Assembly: GCF_026810505.1 (NCBI RefSeq) | Contig: NZ_CP101750.1 | Coordinates: 5,265,501 to 5,329,500 of the forward strand | Length of the DNA: 64,000 nt | Origin: Streptomyces sp. Je 1-369 | GTDB lineage: Bacteria > Actinomycetota > Actinomycetes > Streptomycetales > Streptomycetaceae | Direction of reading: 5' to 3' | Shown: piece by piece, positions 51,306-59,788 of the stretch | Layout of the letters: every line of letters begins with the position of its first letter | Position numbering within the stretch: the stretch's first letter is position 1 | Notes under the pieces: model-generated | What the model saw: only the letters and a program-made list of their open reading frames with translations | Told to the model about the DNA's origin: nothing | Databases searched by the model: none | Program-made: the position numbers and the translations under genes

Positions 51306-52532
51306 GTGAGCGAGAGCAGCACGGGGGCGGTCGCGGTGGAAGCGGCGTCGGAGGCCGCCGCCGCGGCCGGGAACTGGCGCCGGGCAGGGGTCGCCGGCGC
51401 GGCGATAGGCGTCCTGGCCGCGGGGGCGGCCGCCGGTGTCGCCATCGAGCGGCTGACCGTCGGCCGCGGCATGCGCAAGAAGGCGCGGCTCGCACTCGAC
51501 GCGTCGGGGCCGTACGGCTCGCTGCGCGGCATGCCCGGTACGGCGTACGCGGACGACGGCACGGAGCTCTCGTACGAGGTCGAGGAGGCCGAGGCCGCCG
51601 ACGCGGCGGGCAGCGGCGGGAGCGGCGACCAGGCTCCGCGGCGGCGCAGGCTCTTCGGGCGCCGTGACCCCGCGCCCGTCACCGTCGTCTTCAGCCACGG
51701 CTACTGCCTGAGCCAGGACTCCTGGCACTTCCAGCGGGCCGCCCTGCGCGGTGTCGTCCGTGCCGTCTACTGGGACCAGCGCAGCCACGCCCGTTCGGCG
51801 CGCGGCGTCGACCAGGTCGAGCACGACGTGCCGGTCTCCATCGACCAGCTGGGACGCGACCTGAAGGCCGTCATCGACGCCGCCGCGCCCGAGGGGCCGC
51901 TCGTCCTCGTCGGGCACTCCATGGGCGGCATGACGACCATGGCGCTCGCCGACCAGTTCCCCGAGCTGATCCGCGAGCGTGTGGTGGGCGTCGCCCTGAT
52001 CGGCACGTCGTCGGGGCAGCTCGGTGAGGTGAACTTCGGCCTGCCGGTCGCCGGGATGAACGCGGTCCGGCGGGTGCTGCCCGGCCTGCTGCGGGCGCTC
52101 GGCTCGCAGGCGGAGCTGGTGGAGCGGGGGCGGCGGGCCACGGCGGACCTCTTCGCGGGCGTCATCAAGCGGTACTCGTTCTCGCGCAAGGACGTGGATC
52201 CGGCGATCGCGCGGTTCGCGGAGCGGATGATCGAGGCGACGCCCATCGACGTGGTCGCGGAGTTCTACCCGGCCTTCGCCGAGCACGACAAGGCGGCGGC
52301 CCTCAAGCACTTCACCGAGCTGCCGGTCCTCGTCCTCGCGGGGGACGAGGACCTGGTCACGCCGAGCGAGCACAGCGAGGCCATCGCCCACCTGCTGCCC
52401 GACGCCGAGCTCGTCCTGGTCCCGGACGCCGGTCACCTGGTCATGCTGGAGCACCCGGAGCTGGTCATGGACCGCCTCGCGGACCTGCTGCTGCGGGCGG
52501 GCGCGGTGCAGGGGGCCGGGCGGCGGGCCTGA
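51306..52532 (+). CDS. Membrane-anchored alpha/beta hydrolase
   Basis: This 408-residue protein has an N-terminal Ala/Gly-rich hydrophobic segment (about 25-48), probably a membrane anchor. An alpha/beta-hydrolase domain follows, with oxyanion region FSHGYCLSQDSW, nucleophile elbow GHSMGG, acid GDEDLVTP and histidine AGHLVMLEHPE. The GTG has GAGGAG upstream. The substrate is unknown; it lies between alr and tsaE, a common Streptomyces order. Confidence 0.85.
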   Translation: MSESSTGAVAVEAASEAAAAAGNWRRAGVAGAAIGVLAAGAAAGVAIERLTVGRGMRKKARLALDASGPYGSLRGMPGTAYADDGTELSYEVEEAEAADAAGSGGSGDQAPRRRRLFGRRDPAPVTVVFSHGYCLSQDSWHFQRAALRGVVRAVYWDQRSHARSARGVDQVEHDVPVSIDQLGRDLKAVIDAAAPEGPLVLVGHSMGGMTTMALADQFPELIRERVVGVALIGTSSGQLGEVNFGLPVAGMNAVRRVLPGLLRALGSQAELVERGRRATADLFAGVIKRYSFSRKDVDPAIARFAERMIEATPIDVVAEFYPAFAEHDKAAALKHFTELPVLVLAGDEDLVTPSEHSEAIAHLLPDAELVLVPDAGHLVMLEHPELVMDRLADLLLRAGAVQGAGRRA

Positions 52533-52595
52533 GCGGAAGCTCCCCCGGCCCGCTGCGGGCCTGAGCGCGCGTTCCCAGCCGCTACCGTGGTCGGT

Positions 52596-53138
52596 ATGGA
52601 AGCACCGCACCACCAGGCCCCGGCCGTCACACTCAAGATCACCGTCAACTCCCCCGAACACATGGGCGAGTTGGGGCGTCGTCTGGCCAAGCTGCTGCGC
52701 CCGGGCGACCTCGTCATGCTCACCGGCGAGCTCGGCGCCGGGAAGACGACGCTGACCCGCGGCCTCGGCGAAGGCCTCGGCGTGCGCGGCGCCGTCACCT
52801 CCCCGACCTTCGTCATCGCCCGCGTGCACCCGCCGCTCGGCGAAGGACCCTCGCTGGTCCACGTCGACGCGTACCGCCTCGGCGGCGGGCTCGACGAGAT
52901 GGAGGACCTGGACCTCGACGTCTCGCTGCCCGAATCCGTGATCGTCGTGGAGTGGGGCGACGGCAAGGTCGAGGAGCTGTCGGACGACCGGCTGCGGGTC
53001 GTCATCGACCGCACCGTGGGCGAGGCGACGGACGACGCGGCCGGAGCGGTCGATGCGGTCGACGAGGTGCGCGAGGTGACGATCACCGGGTTCGGCGCGC
53101 GCTGGGCCGAAGCGGATCTGGCGTCGCTGGGCGCCTGA
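52596..53138 (+). CDS. tsaE: tRNA t6A biosynthesis ATPase TsaE
   Basis: This 180-residue ATPase works with TsaB and TsaD to form N6-threonylcarbamoyladenosine at A37 of tRNA. Walker A is GELGAGKT (44-51); TSPTFVIARVH and the HVDAYRL and VVEWGDG motifs are present. ATG 52596 was chosen over GTG 52587. A TACCGT 8-13 bases upstream may be a -10, so the message could be leaderless. Confidence 0.95.
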   Translation: MEAPHHQAPAVTLKITVNSPEHMGELGRRLAKLLRPGDLVMLTGELGAGKTTLTRGLGEGLGVRGAVTSPTFVIARVHPPLGEGPSLVHVDAYRLGGGLDEMEDLDLDVSLPESVIVVEWGDGKVEELSDDRLRVVIDRTVGEATDDAAGAVDAVDEVREVTITGFGARWAEADLASLGA

Positions 53139-53166
53139 CAGGCCTTACGGCCCGTCCTCACACCCC

Positions 53167-53191
53167 CGCCCCGGGCCTCTGGTCCGGGGCG
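53167..53191 (+). terminator. Terminator after tsaE
   Basis: CGCCCCGG and CCGGGGCG, with an inner CC/GG pairing and a TCT loop, are followed by TTTCTC. Confidence 0.7.
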
Positions 53192-53280
53192 TTTCTCGTA
53201 CGTTCGACCGAACGTTCCGACAAGACGTCGGCAAAATGTTGCGTTGCGTGCGTCGGGCGTGGTCACATGGATACCAGTCT

Positions 53281-53300
53281 TGGTTAGGTCTACCTAACCA
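53281..53300. promoter_or_regulatory. Iron box (DmdR/IdeR-type operator)
   Basis: TGGTTAGGTCTACCTAACCA has two 9-base mirrored arms around CT. Its core GGTTAGG-N3-ACCTAA matches the core of the DmdR1 iron box of Streptomyces, TTAGGTTAGGCTCACCTAA. It ends 31 bases before a tiny gene, so that gene is probably repressed when iron is plentiful. Confidence 0.75.
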
Positions 53301-53331
53301 CGTCTGCCCCCGGAGCCCCCAGGAGGCATCC

Positions 53332-53538
53332 ATGTCGGCTACAGAACGTGACACCTACGCTCAGCCGCGCGGGAACAGGCTGCCCGGACCCTCGGCCGCC
53401 GTGGACCCCTCGAACCTGTCGATGAGCGATCTGCTCGCGTCGTGCGCCGCCGCGAGCGCCGTCTCCACGCCGCCGAGCGACCCCGCGCCCGCGGAAGGCG
53501 CCTCCGCCCCTGCCGAGCGGTCCCGTCCGCCCCGCTGA
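53332..53538 (+). CDS. Tiny protein of unknown function behind an iron box
   Basis: This 68-residue protein starts at ATG 53332 with AGGAGG upstream (MSATERDTYAQPRGNRLPGP). A short hydrophilic N-terminus leads to NLSMSDLLASCAAASAV with one cysteine, then a Pro/Ala/Ser tail. There is no signal peptide or known domain. It could be an iron-sparing regulator or a leader peptide; I do not recognise it. Confidence 0.65.
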   Translation: MSATERDTYAQPRGNRLPGPSAAVDPSNLSMSDLLASCAAASAVSTPPSDPAPAEGASAPAERSRPPR

Positions 53539-53540
53539 AC

Positions 53541-53584
53541 AGGGAACGACGAGATCAGGGAACGACGAGATCAGGGAACGACGA
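53541..53584. repeat. 16-bp tandem repeat at the end of the YkuD-like gene
   Basis: AGGGAACGACGAGATC occurs twice (53541, 53557) plus a 12-base partial third copy. The third copy overlaps the stop and last codons of the minus-strand YkuD-like gene. Confidence 0.85.
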
Positions 53585-54119
53585 CGACCTTCTTGTCGCG
53601 CAGCGCGAACTCCCACATCGCCTTGCCCTGCTCCCGCGACTGACGGATGCCGCCCGTCTTCTTCGACGGGTCGGGCTTCGGCGTCGAGCCGTCGACGGCG
53701 GCACTGAAGCCGATCGCGACCCCGTCGGTGAGCGTGAAGACCACGACGTTCTCGATCGGTGCGCCATCCGTACCGGTGACGCGGCCCGTCCGTGACGTGA
53801 CCGCGTACGTGCCCGGGGCCGGGTCGACCGTGCCCGGCGTGACCTTGAAGGTCTGCTTGACCTTGCCGGACGCCTCGACCAGCCAGACGCGGTCGTCCTC
53901 CAGGGAGTACACGACGCGCTCACCGGTGCCGGACTGCGCGGGCAGGGCCGCCGGGTTCTTCTTGTCCTTGGGGGCGCGCGGCGCGGAGGCGGAGGGCGAC
54001 TTGTCGGCCTTGCCCGGGTGGTCCGGCGCGCTGGCCGATGCCTGGAAGGCGAGGAACCCGACCGCGGCGAGCGCGGCAGCGGTGAGCCCGGCCACGAATC
54101 CCGAGCTGCTCCTTGACAC
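53571..54119 (-). CDS. Secreted YkuD (L,D-transpeptidase)-like protein lacking the catalytic cysteine
   Basis: This 182-residue protein has an N-terminal hydrophobic segment (7-28), a Ser/Pro/Lys linker and a YkuD-like domain (about 67-182). The order VWLVEASGKVKQTFKVTPG, then APGTYAV and the final GGIRQS...KVVVV follows the L,D-transpeptidase pattern. The catalytic GCIR is GGIR here (G157 in place of Cys). The preceding histidine segment also lacks His (IGFSAAV). It is therefore probably a non-catalytic cell-wall-binding or regulatory protein. The GTG start lies downstream of a GAGG-containing stretch. Confidence 0.6.
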   Translation of the reverse strand: MSRSSSGFVAGLTAAALAAVGFLAFQASASAPDHPGKADKSPSASAPRAPKDKKNPAALPAQSGTGERVVYSLEDDRVWLVEASGKVKQTFKVTPGTVDPAPGTYAVTSRTGRVTGTDGAPIENVVVFTLTDGVAIGFSAAVDGSTPKPDPSKKTGGIRQSREQGKAMWEFALRDKKVVVVP

Positions 54120-54253
54120 CTTGCGCCACCCACCTCTTCGTACTGCGTACGGCTACGGAGTGACGGTAGCAGCAGCCGCGCCCCATCCCCGGGCAGCCGC
54201 ACCTCATCCCCGGGCGGGCCGTGCGGGGCGCCCGGGAGCCGTAGGCTGTTCGC

Positions 54254-54910
54254 GTGCTCTTGCTCGCTCTGGATACCGCAACGCCCGCCGTCACCGTCGC
54301 CCTCCACGACGGCTCCTCAGTCGTCTCGGAGTCGAGCCAGGTCGACGCCCGCCGCCACGGGGAACTGCTGCTTCCGGCCGTCGACCGTGTGCTCGCCGAG
54401 GCCGGCCTGAAACTCGACGCCGTGACCGGCATCGTCGTCGGCGTGGGCCCCGGCCCCTACACCGGCCTCCGCGTCGGCCTGATGACCGCCGACACCTTCG
54501 GCCTCGCGCTCGGCGTCCCCGTGCACGGCGTGTGCACGCTGGACGGCCTCGCGTACGCCTCGGGCATCGAGACCGGCCCCTTCGTGGTGGCCACCGACGC
54601 CCGCCGCAAGGAGGTCTACTGGGCCCGCTACGACGACGTGCGCACGCGCGCGGGCGAGCCCGCCGTCGACCGGCCCGCGGACATCGCCGCCGAGGTCGAG
54701 GGAGTGCCCGCCGTCGGCGCGGGCGCGCTGCTCTACCCCGACACGTTCCCCGACGCCCGCGCCCCCGAGCACGTCTCGGCGGCCGCGCTGGCCTCGCTGG
54801 CCGCCGAGAAGCTGGCCGCGGGCGAGGAACTCCTCGAGCCCCGGCCGCTGTACCTGCGCCGCCCCGACGCGCAGGTCCCCAAGAACTACAAGGTGGTCAC
54901 CCCCAAGTGA
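54254..54910 (+). CDS. tsaB: tRNA t6A biosynthesis protein TsaB
   Basis: This 218-residue ASKHA-fold protein is a partner of TsaD in t6A synthesis. LLLALDTATPAVTVAL and GVGPGPYTGLRVGL are diagnostic. The GTG at 54254 is used. The stop overlaps the first possible rimI start (GTGA). Confidence 0.95.
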   Translation: MLLLALDTATPAVTVALHDGSSVVSESSQVDARRHGELLLPAVDRVLAEAGLKLDAVTGIVVGVGPGPYTGLRVGLMTADTFGLALGVPVHGVCTLDGLAYASGIETGPFVVATDARRKEVYWARYDDVRTRAGEPAVDRPADIAAEVEGVPAVGAGALLYPDTFPDARAPEHVSAAALASLAAEKLAAGEELLEPRPLYLRRPDAQVPKNYKVVTPK

Positions 54911-55434
54911 CCCAGGTGACCCAGGTGACGGAGTCCGCCGTACTGCGCGAGATGCGCTGGTGGGACATCGACGCGGTGTTCGTCCTGGAGAAGGAGCTCT
55001 TCCCGGACGACGCCTGGTCGCGCGGGATGTTCTGGTCCGAGCTCGCCCACGCGCGCGGGCCGCTGGCCACCCGTCGCTATGTGGTCGCGACGGACGGCGA
55101 CCGCCTCGTCGGGTACGCGGGACTCGCCGCCTCCGGAGACCTTGCCGACGTCCAGACCATCGCGGTGGCCCGCGACCACTGGGGCACCGGCCTCGGCGCC
55201 CGGCTCCTCACCGACCTGCTCCAGGCCGCGACCGCCTTCGAGTGCGCCGAGGTGATGCTGGAAGTGCGGGTCGACAACACCCGGGCGCAGAAGCTGTACG
55301 AGCGCTTCGGCTTCGAGCCCATCGGCTTCCGGCGCGGCTACTACCAGCCCGGCAACGTGGACGCCCTGGTCATGCGCCGCACCGATCCCTCCACCCCCGC
55401 ATCCGGCGTACAAGGAACCGAGATCCATGGCTAG
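54907..55434 (+). CDS. rimI: Ribosomal protein S18 alanine N-acetyltransferase-like protein
   Basis: This GNAT acetyltransferase is up to 175 residues long. The acetyl-CoA loop is [15 protein letters not shown], and [16 protein letters not shown] is typical of RimI. Three in-frame GTG codons (54907, 54916, 54925) sit in a 9-base repeat; 54907 gives the GTGA overlap with tsaB, 54925 gives the shorter TESAVLREM start. It overlaps tsaD by 8 bases. Confidence 0.9.
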   Translation: MTQVTQVTESAVLREMRWWDIDAVFVLEKELFPDDAWSRGMFWSELAHARGPLATRRYVVATDGDRLVGYAGLAASGDLADVQTIAVARDHWGTGLGARLLTDLLQAATAFECAEVMLEVRVDNTRAQKLYERFGFEPIGFRRGYYQPGNVDALVMRRTDPSTPASGVQGTEIHG

Positions 55435-56533
55435 CACGCGCGACGAACCCCTCGTCCTCGGCATCGAGACCTCCTGCGACGAGACCGGCGTCGGCATCGT
55501 CCGCGGCACCACGCTGCTCGCGGACGCCATCGCCTCCAGCGTCGACGAGCACGCACGCTTCGGCGGCGTCGTGCCCGAGGTGGCCTCCCGCGCCCACCTC
55601 GAAGCGATGGTGCCCACCATCGACCGCGCCCTGAAGGAAGCGGGGGTGAGCGCGAAGGACCTCGACGGCATCTCGGTGACCGCGGGGCCCGGCCTCGCGG
55701 GCGCGCTGCTCGTCGGCGTCTCGGCCGCGAAGGCGTACGCGTACGCCCTCGGGAAGCCGCTCTACGGCGTCAACCACCTCGCCTCGCACATCTGCGTCGA
55801 CCAGCTGGAGCACGGGCCGCTGCCCGAGCCGACGATGGCGCTCCTGGTCTCCGGCGGCCACTCGTCGCTGCTGCTGTCCGAGGACATCACGTCCGACGTC
55901 CGGCCGCTCGGCTCGACCATCGACGACGCGGCGGGCGAGGCCTTCGACAAGATCGCGCGGGTGCTGAACCTCGGCTTCCCCGGCGGCCCCGTCATCGACC
56001 GGTACGCGCGCGAGGGCGACCCGAACGCGATCGCCTTCCCGCGCGGCCTGACCGGACCCCGCGACGCCGCGTACGACTTCTCCTTCTCCGGCCTGAAGAC
56101 GTCCGTCGCCCGCTGGATCGAGGCGAAACGGGCCGCGGGCGAGGAGGTGCCGGTACGCGATGTGTCGGCGTCCTTCCAGGAGGCGGTCGTCGACGTGCTG
56201 ACCCGCAAGGCCGTGCGGGCCTGCAAGGACGAGGGCGTCGACCACCTCATGATCGGCGGCGGCGTGGCGGCCAACTCGCGCCTGCGCGCCCTCGCCCAGG
56301 AGCGGTGCGAGAAGGCGGGCATCCGGCTGCGCGTGCCGCGCCCCAAGCTCTGCACGGACAACGGCGCGATGGTCGCGGCCCTCGGCGCGGAGATGGTGGC
56401 CCGCAACCGGTCGGCATCGGACTGGGACCTGTCGGCGGACTCGTCGCTCCCGGTCACGGAACCGCACGTACCTGGCCACTCCCACTCCCACGATCACGTG
56501 CATGAGGTCAGCAAGGAGAACCTGTACTCATGA
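55427..56533 (+). CDS. tsaD: tRNA t6A threonylcarbamoyltransferase TsaD
   Basis: This 368-residue enzyme transfers the threonylcarbamoyl group to A37. The iron-binding histidines are H117 and H121 in [16 protein letters not shown] and SGGHSSLLL are conserved. The C-terminus carries an extra His-rich segment ([12 protein letters not shown], about 346-357) that may bind metal. The stop shares ATGA with the next small gene. Confidence 0.97.
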   Translation: MASTRDEPLVLGIETSCDETGVGIVRGTTLLADAIASSVDEHARFGGVVPEVASRAHLEAMVPTIDRALKEAGVSAKDLDGISVTAGPGLAGALLVGVSAAKAYAYALGKPLYGVNHLASHICVDQLEHGPLPEPTMALLVSGGHSSLLLSEDITSDVRPLGSTIDDAAGEAFDKIARVLNLGFPGGPVIDRYAREGDPNAIAFPRGLTGPRDAAYDFSFSGLKTSVARWIEAKRAAGEEVPVRDVSASFQEAVVDVLTRKAVRACKDEGVDHLMIGGGVAANSRLRALAQERCEKAGIRLRVPRPKLCTDNGAMVAALGAEMVARNRSASDWDLSADSSLPVTEPHVPGHSHSHDHVHEVSKENLYS

Positions 56534-56787
56534 CGGTCGCGCTGATGTGGGAGGCCCGGGCGGCCGAGGGGCGCGGCGACGCACTGCTCGCCTGGGCGAA
56601 GTCCCGGACGCTCGACGGCACCCCGGTCCGCCGCGAGACGTTCCGCGCGCCGCAGGACCGGGTGCTCGTCATCACGTGGTGGGACGCCGCGTACGACGCG
56701 GAGCTGCCCGAACTCCCGGAGCCGACGGGGGATCTGGTGACGCGGGCGGTGCACCGGTGGCGGTTCGAGTCGGTGGAGCGGCCCTAG
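56530..56787 (+). CDS. Conserved small protein after tsaD
   Basis: This 85-residue protein ([20 protein letters not shown]) could be a small antibiotic-monooxygenase-like or ferredoxin-like fold, but no family is recognised with confidence. It is coupled to tsaD by ATGA. Its TAG stop shares CTAG with the convergent methyltransferase gene. Confidence 0.7.
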   Translation: MTVALMWEARAAEGRGDALLAWAKSRTLDGTPVRRETFRAPQDRVLVITWWDAAYDAELPELPEPTGDLVTRAVHRWRFESVERP

Positions 56788-57371
56788 CCCTCCTCGTACG
56801 TCAACAGGTAGCGCCAGAAGAGGAGTTGGCGCACGCTGCTGCCCGGCAGGAGGCGCGCCGCCTCCGTGCGGATGTCGGACAGGCGCATGTCCGGCTGGTG
56901 CACCGGGGGCTTGCGCGGGGGCGTGTGGTCGCCGCGCAGGCGCTCGGCGGCGTGGACCGTCGCCCGCGCCACCGCGTTCGCGGGGGACGCCACGACGTCC
57001 CACCAGGTCACGCCCGCGTAGCAGCCCAGGACGAGCAGCGTGCCGCCCGGGGCGAGGGCGGCGCGGAGGCGGGTCACCGTGTCGAAGGGCATGTGGTGCA
57101 GGCTCGCCAGGCAGGTGATGACGTCGTAGTGGGCCGCGGGCAGGTCTTCCTCCGTCACGTCCGCCCGGCGGTAGCGGGGGCCTCCGCCCGCGGCCTCCGC
57201 CTCGGCGATGACCTCCGCCGACGGGTCCAGCGCGTCGACCTCGTAGCCGCGGGCCGCGAGGCGGCGGGCGAAGCGGCCCGTGCCGCAGCCGATGTCGAGG
57301 GCGGTGCGGCCGCCCGGCGGCAGGTTCCGGAGGAGCAGGGGGTGGTAGTGGTCGTTGTGGTCGAAGGGCAT
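56784..57371 (-). CDS. Class I SAM-dependent methyltransferase
   Basis: This 195-residue protein has motif I ALDIGCGTGRFARRL (about 24-38), an acidic residue at the end of strand 2 (DALDPS) and VITCLASLHHMP. The substrate is unknown. The start MPFDHNDHYHPLLL is used. It may be cotranscribed with the downstream-facing convergent set only by read-through. Confidence 0.85.
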   Translation of the reverse strand: MPFDHNDHYHPLLLRNLPPGGRTALDIGCGTGRFARRLAARGYEVDALDPSAEVIAEAEAAGGGPRYRRADVTEEDLPAAHYDVITCLASLHHMPFDTVTRLRAALAPGGTLLVLGCYAGVTWWDVVASPANAVARATVHAAERLRGDHTPPRKPPVHQPDMRLSDIRTEAARLLPGSSVRQLLFWRYLLTYEEG

Positions 57372-57402
57372 GCGGGGGAGCCTCGCACAAGGGCCGGATC
57401 GA

Positions 57403-58131
57403 TCACGGGGAGCTCGACCTTCCCGGCCTGCCCAGCAATCCGTCGATGACCGCGCCGAGTTGGCCCGTCACGTCGTAGTCCTCGGTGAGCTCCGACCAGC
57501 GGCCCGCGAGCGCCGCGAGGTGGGGGAGTTCGGTCGCGTCCGCGTCGGCCAGCAGGTCGGGGAAGTGGCGTTTGCGGCCCGGGTCCGCGGCGCGGCGCTC
57601 CATCGCGCCGCGGAAGACGAGGTCTCCGTAGACGCAGTGCCAGATCGTCCGGTACGCGCGTACGGCCTCCTCCGGAGTGAGCCCGCACGCGATGCCGGAG
57701 GCGACGATCTCCTCGACCATCCACAGGGCGCCCTCGTCGGTGAGGTCGCCGAGGCTGAGCACCTCGACCACCCAGGGCATCCGCGCCAGCGTGCCGTGCA
57801 TGTGCAGGGAGACGGCGAGGAGACGGTCGCGCGGGTCGGCGGGGAGTTCGGGGCGCGGGACCGTGGCGGCCGTGCCCGCGAGCGTGAGCATCAGGAGCTC
57901 GTCCTTGTCGCGCACGTGGTGGTAGAGCGCCATCGGCGTCGTGCCGACCTCCTTGGCGACCCGGCGCATGCTCAGGGCCGCGACGCCCTCCGTCTCCAGG
58001 ATCCGGCGGGCCGTCGCGACGATCGTCTCCGGGTCGATGCGGCGTGGGCGGCCCACGGCGCGCTTCTTCGCCGGGGCGGGAGCGCCGGGGGTCGCGCCGG
58101 GTGCCGTCTGCTCGTTGTCTTCTGCTGCCAC
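57403..58131 (-). CDS. TetR-family repressor
   Basis: This 242-residue regulator has an N-terminal HTH (about 53-79: LSMRRVAKEVGTTPMALYHH). A Pro/Ala-rich leader precedes it and a C-terminal ligand domain follows. The GTG at 58131 is used. It is divergent from an MFS transporter, with a 14-bp palindrome between them that overlaps both -10 boxes, so it probably represses both. Confidence 0.9.
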   Translation of the reverse strand: MAAEDNEQTAPGATPGAPAPAKKRAVGRPRRIDPETIVATARRILETEGVAALSMRRVAKEVGTTPMALYHHVRDKDELLMLTLAGTAATVPRPELPADPRDRLLAVSLHMHGTLARMPWVVEVLSLGDLTDEGALWMVEEIVASGIACGLTPEEAVRAYRTIWHCVYGDLVFRGAMERRAADPGRKRHFPDLLADADATELPHLAALAGRWSELTEDYDVTGQLGAVIDGLLGRPGRSSSP

Positions 58132-58185
58132 CCGCTCATTGTCCCGCCCGCCCGGGGGAGGGGCGCCGCAACCCTTGCGCCATTT

Positions 58186-58199
58186 CTATACGCGTATAG
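58186..58199. promoter_or_regulatory. TetR operator overlapping divergent -10 boxes
   Basis: CTATACGCGTATAG is a perfect 14-bp palindrome. Its right side includes TATAGT, a perfect -10 for the MFS gene 13 bases before its ATG. Its left side gives TATAGA on the minus strand for tetR. Confidence 0.7.
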
Positions 58200-58212
58200 T
58201 AATGTCCGTCGC

Positions 58213-59745
58213 ATGGTGAACCCGAACCCGAACCCGAGCCCGGACGCGCCACCCGGGCATCTGCTGCTGCCGGTGCTGCTCACCGTGCAGTTCCTCGTCT
58301 CCCTCGACATGTCCGTCGTCAACATCGCCCTGCCCGACATGGGCGCCGACCTCGGCTTCGCCCCCGACTCGCTGCTGTGGGTCGTCAACGCCTACGCACT
58401 CGCCTTCGGCGGCCTGCTCATGCTCGGCGGGCGGCTCGCCGACCTCGTCGGCCGGCGGCGCACCCTCACGTGGGGCTTCGCGGTCTTCGGCGCGGCGAGC
58501 CTCGCGGGCGGGCTCGCCCTCGCGCCGGGGCAGCTCATCGCGGCACGGGCGGTGCAGGGCGCGGGCGCGGCGGCGCTCGCACCCGTCGCGCTCGCCCTGA
58601 TCACCGTGAACTACGCGGCGGGGCCCGCACGGTCCCGCGCGCTCGGCCTGTGGGGCGTCTCCGGGGCGCTCGGCGGCGCCGTCGGGATCATGGCGGGCGG
58701 CGTGCTCACCGACTGGGTGGGCTGGCGCTCCGTGATGCTGATCAACGTCCCCGTGGTGCTCGCCGCGCTCCTCGCCGCCCGGCGCGGCGTGCCCGCCGAC
58801 CGCCGTACGGGGCCCGCGCCCCGCCTCGACGTCACCGGCGCCCTGCTCGTCACCGCCGGGGCGACGCTGCTCGTCCTCGGCCTCGTGCGCACGGAGATAC
58901 ACGGCTGGACGTCGGGCACCACCCTCGGCACGCTCGGCGCGGCGGCCGTGCTCCTTGCCGCCTTCGTCGCCGTGGAAGCCCGCAAGCGCGAGCCTTTGCT
59001 GCGGCTCGGCCTGCTCGGCACGGCACACCGGCCCGTGCTCTCCGCGAACGTCTTCGCCCTGCTGATGTCCTCGGGACAGTTCGCCGCGTTCTACTTCACC
59101 TCGCTCTACCTCCAGCAGGTGATGGAGTACGGGCCGACGGCGGCCGGCGCCGCGTTCCTGCCGTTCTGCGCGGGTGTCGTGGTGGGGTCGACGGTCGCGA
59201 CCCGGACGGTCGGGCGGCTCGGCGAGCGGACGCTCCTCGTGGCGGGCGGACTGCTCGGGGCCGCCGGGTTCGGGTGGTTCGCGCTGACGGTCGAGGCGGG
59301 CGGCACGTTCCTCGGCTCCATCCTCGGACCCTCGCTGGTCGCGAGCATCGGTATCGGCCTGTGCTTCGTACCGCTGGGCGCGGCCGCGACCGGTGGCGTC
59401 GCCCCCGAGGAGACCGGCATGGCCTCCGGGCTGCTCAACAGCTCCCGCCAGCTCGGCGGCTCCCTCGGCCTCGCGGTGCTTGTCACCGTCGCGGCGAGCG
59501 CCACGGGGGACGGGCGGGGCCGGGGCGCCCTCGCCGACGGGTACGCGGCCGCCTTCGCGGTGTCCGCGGGGCTCCTGGTGGCGGCCGCCCTGGCGACGGC
59601 CGTCCTGCACGGTCGTCGTACGATCCCTGCCGCACCCTTGGCAGCCACACCGCCGCGACCTGCGAAAACGTCCGTCGGGGAAGAAACTTCGAAAAATCTC
59701 GGCGACGATGTCGAAACGGGCGTCTCCCGTTCGACGCAGGGGTGA
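58213..59745 (+). CDS. MFS drug transporter, DHA2-type
   Basis: This 510-residue protein has about 14 membrane helices. The family motifs are LDMSVVNIALPDMG and GGRLADLVGRRR. The C-terminal tail (about 470-510) is hydrophilic. ATG 58213 begins MVNPNPNPSPDAPPG; a GTG at 58216 is an alternative. Its probable repressor is the divergent TetR. The substrate is unknown; such pairs often export antibiotics or toxic metabolites. Confidence 0.9.
   Translation: MVNPNPNPSPDAPPGHLLLPVLLTVQFLVSLDMSVVNIALPDMGADLGFAPDSLLWVVNAYALAFGGLLMLGGRLADLVGRRRTLTWGFAVFGAASLAGGLALAPGQLIAARAVQGAGAAALAPVALALITVNYAAGPARSRALGLWGVSGALGGAVGIMAGGVLTDWVGWRSVMLINVPVVLAALLAARRGVPADRRTGPAPRLDVTGALLVTAGATLLVLGLVRTEIHGWTSGTTLGTLGAAAVLLAAFVAVEARKREPLLRLGLLGTAHRPVLSANVFALLMSSGQFAAFYFTSLYLQQVMEYGPTAAGAAFLPFCAGVVVGSTVATRTVGRLGERTLLVAGGLLGAAGFGWFALTVEAGGTFLGSILGPSLVASIGIGLCFVPLGAAATGGVAPEETGMASGLLNSSRQLGGSLGLAVLVTVAASATGDGRGRGALADGYAAAFAVSAGLLVAAALATAVLHGRRTIPAAPLAATPPRPAKTSVGEETSKNLGDDVETGVSRSTQG
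59709..59735 (+). promoter_or_regulatory. ECF42-type promoter of the DGPF gene
   Basis: TGTCGA, 17 bases, then CGAC fits the ECF42 consensus (TGTCGA at -35, CGA/TC at -10) known from Streptomyces venezuelae. It lies in the 3' end of the MFS gene, 53 bases before the DGPF gene. Confidence 0.7.
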
Positions 59746-59788
59746 GAGGCGAGGAGAAGCCCCGCCGCCACCCGAAGGGGAGACCACC

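Noticed and set aside
57355..58212. An N-terminal extension of the MFS transporter running opposite tetR
   Set aside because: The extension is an antisense shadow of tetR; the transporter signature begins at ATG 58213 just after its promoter.
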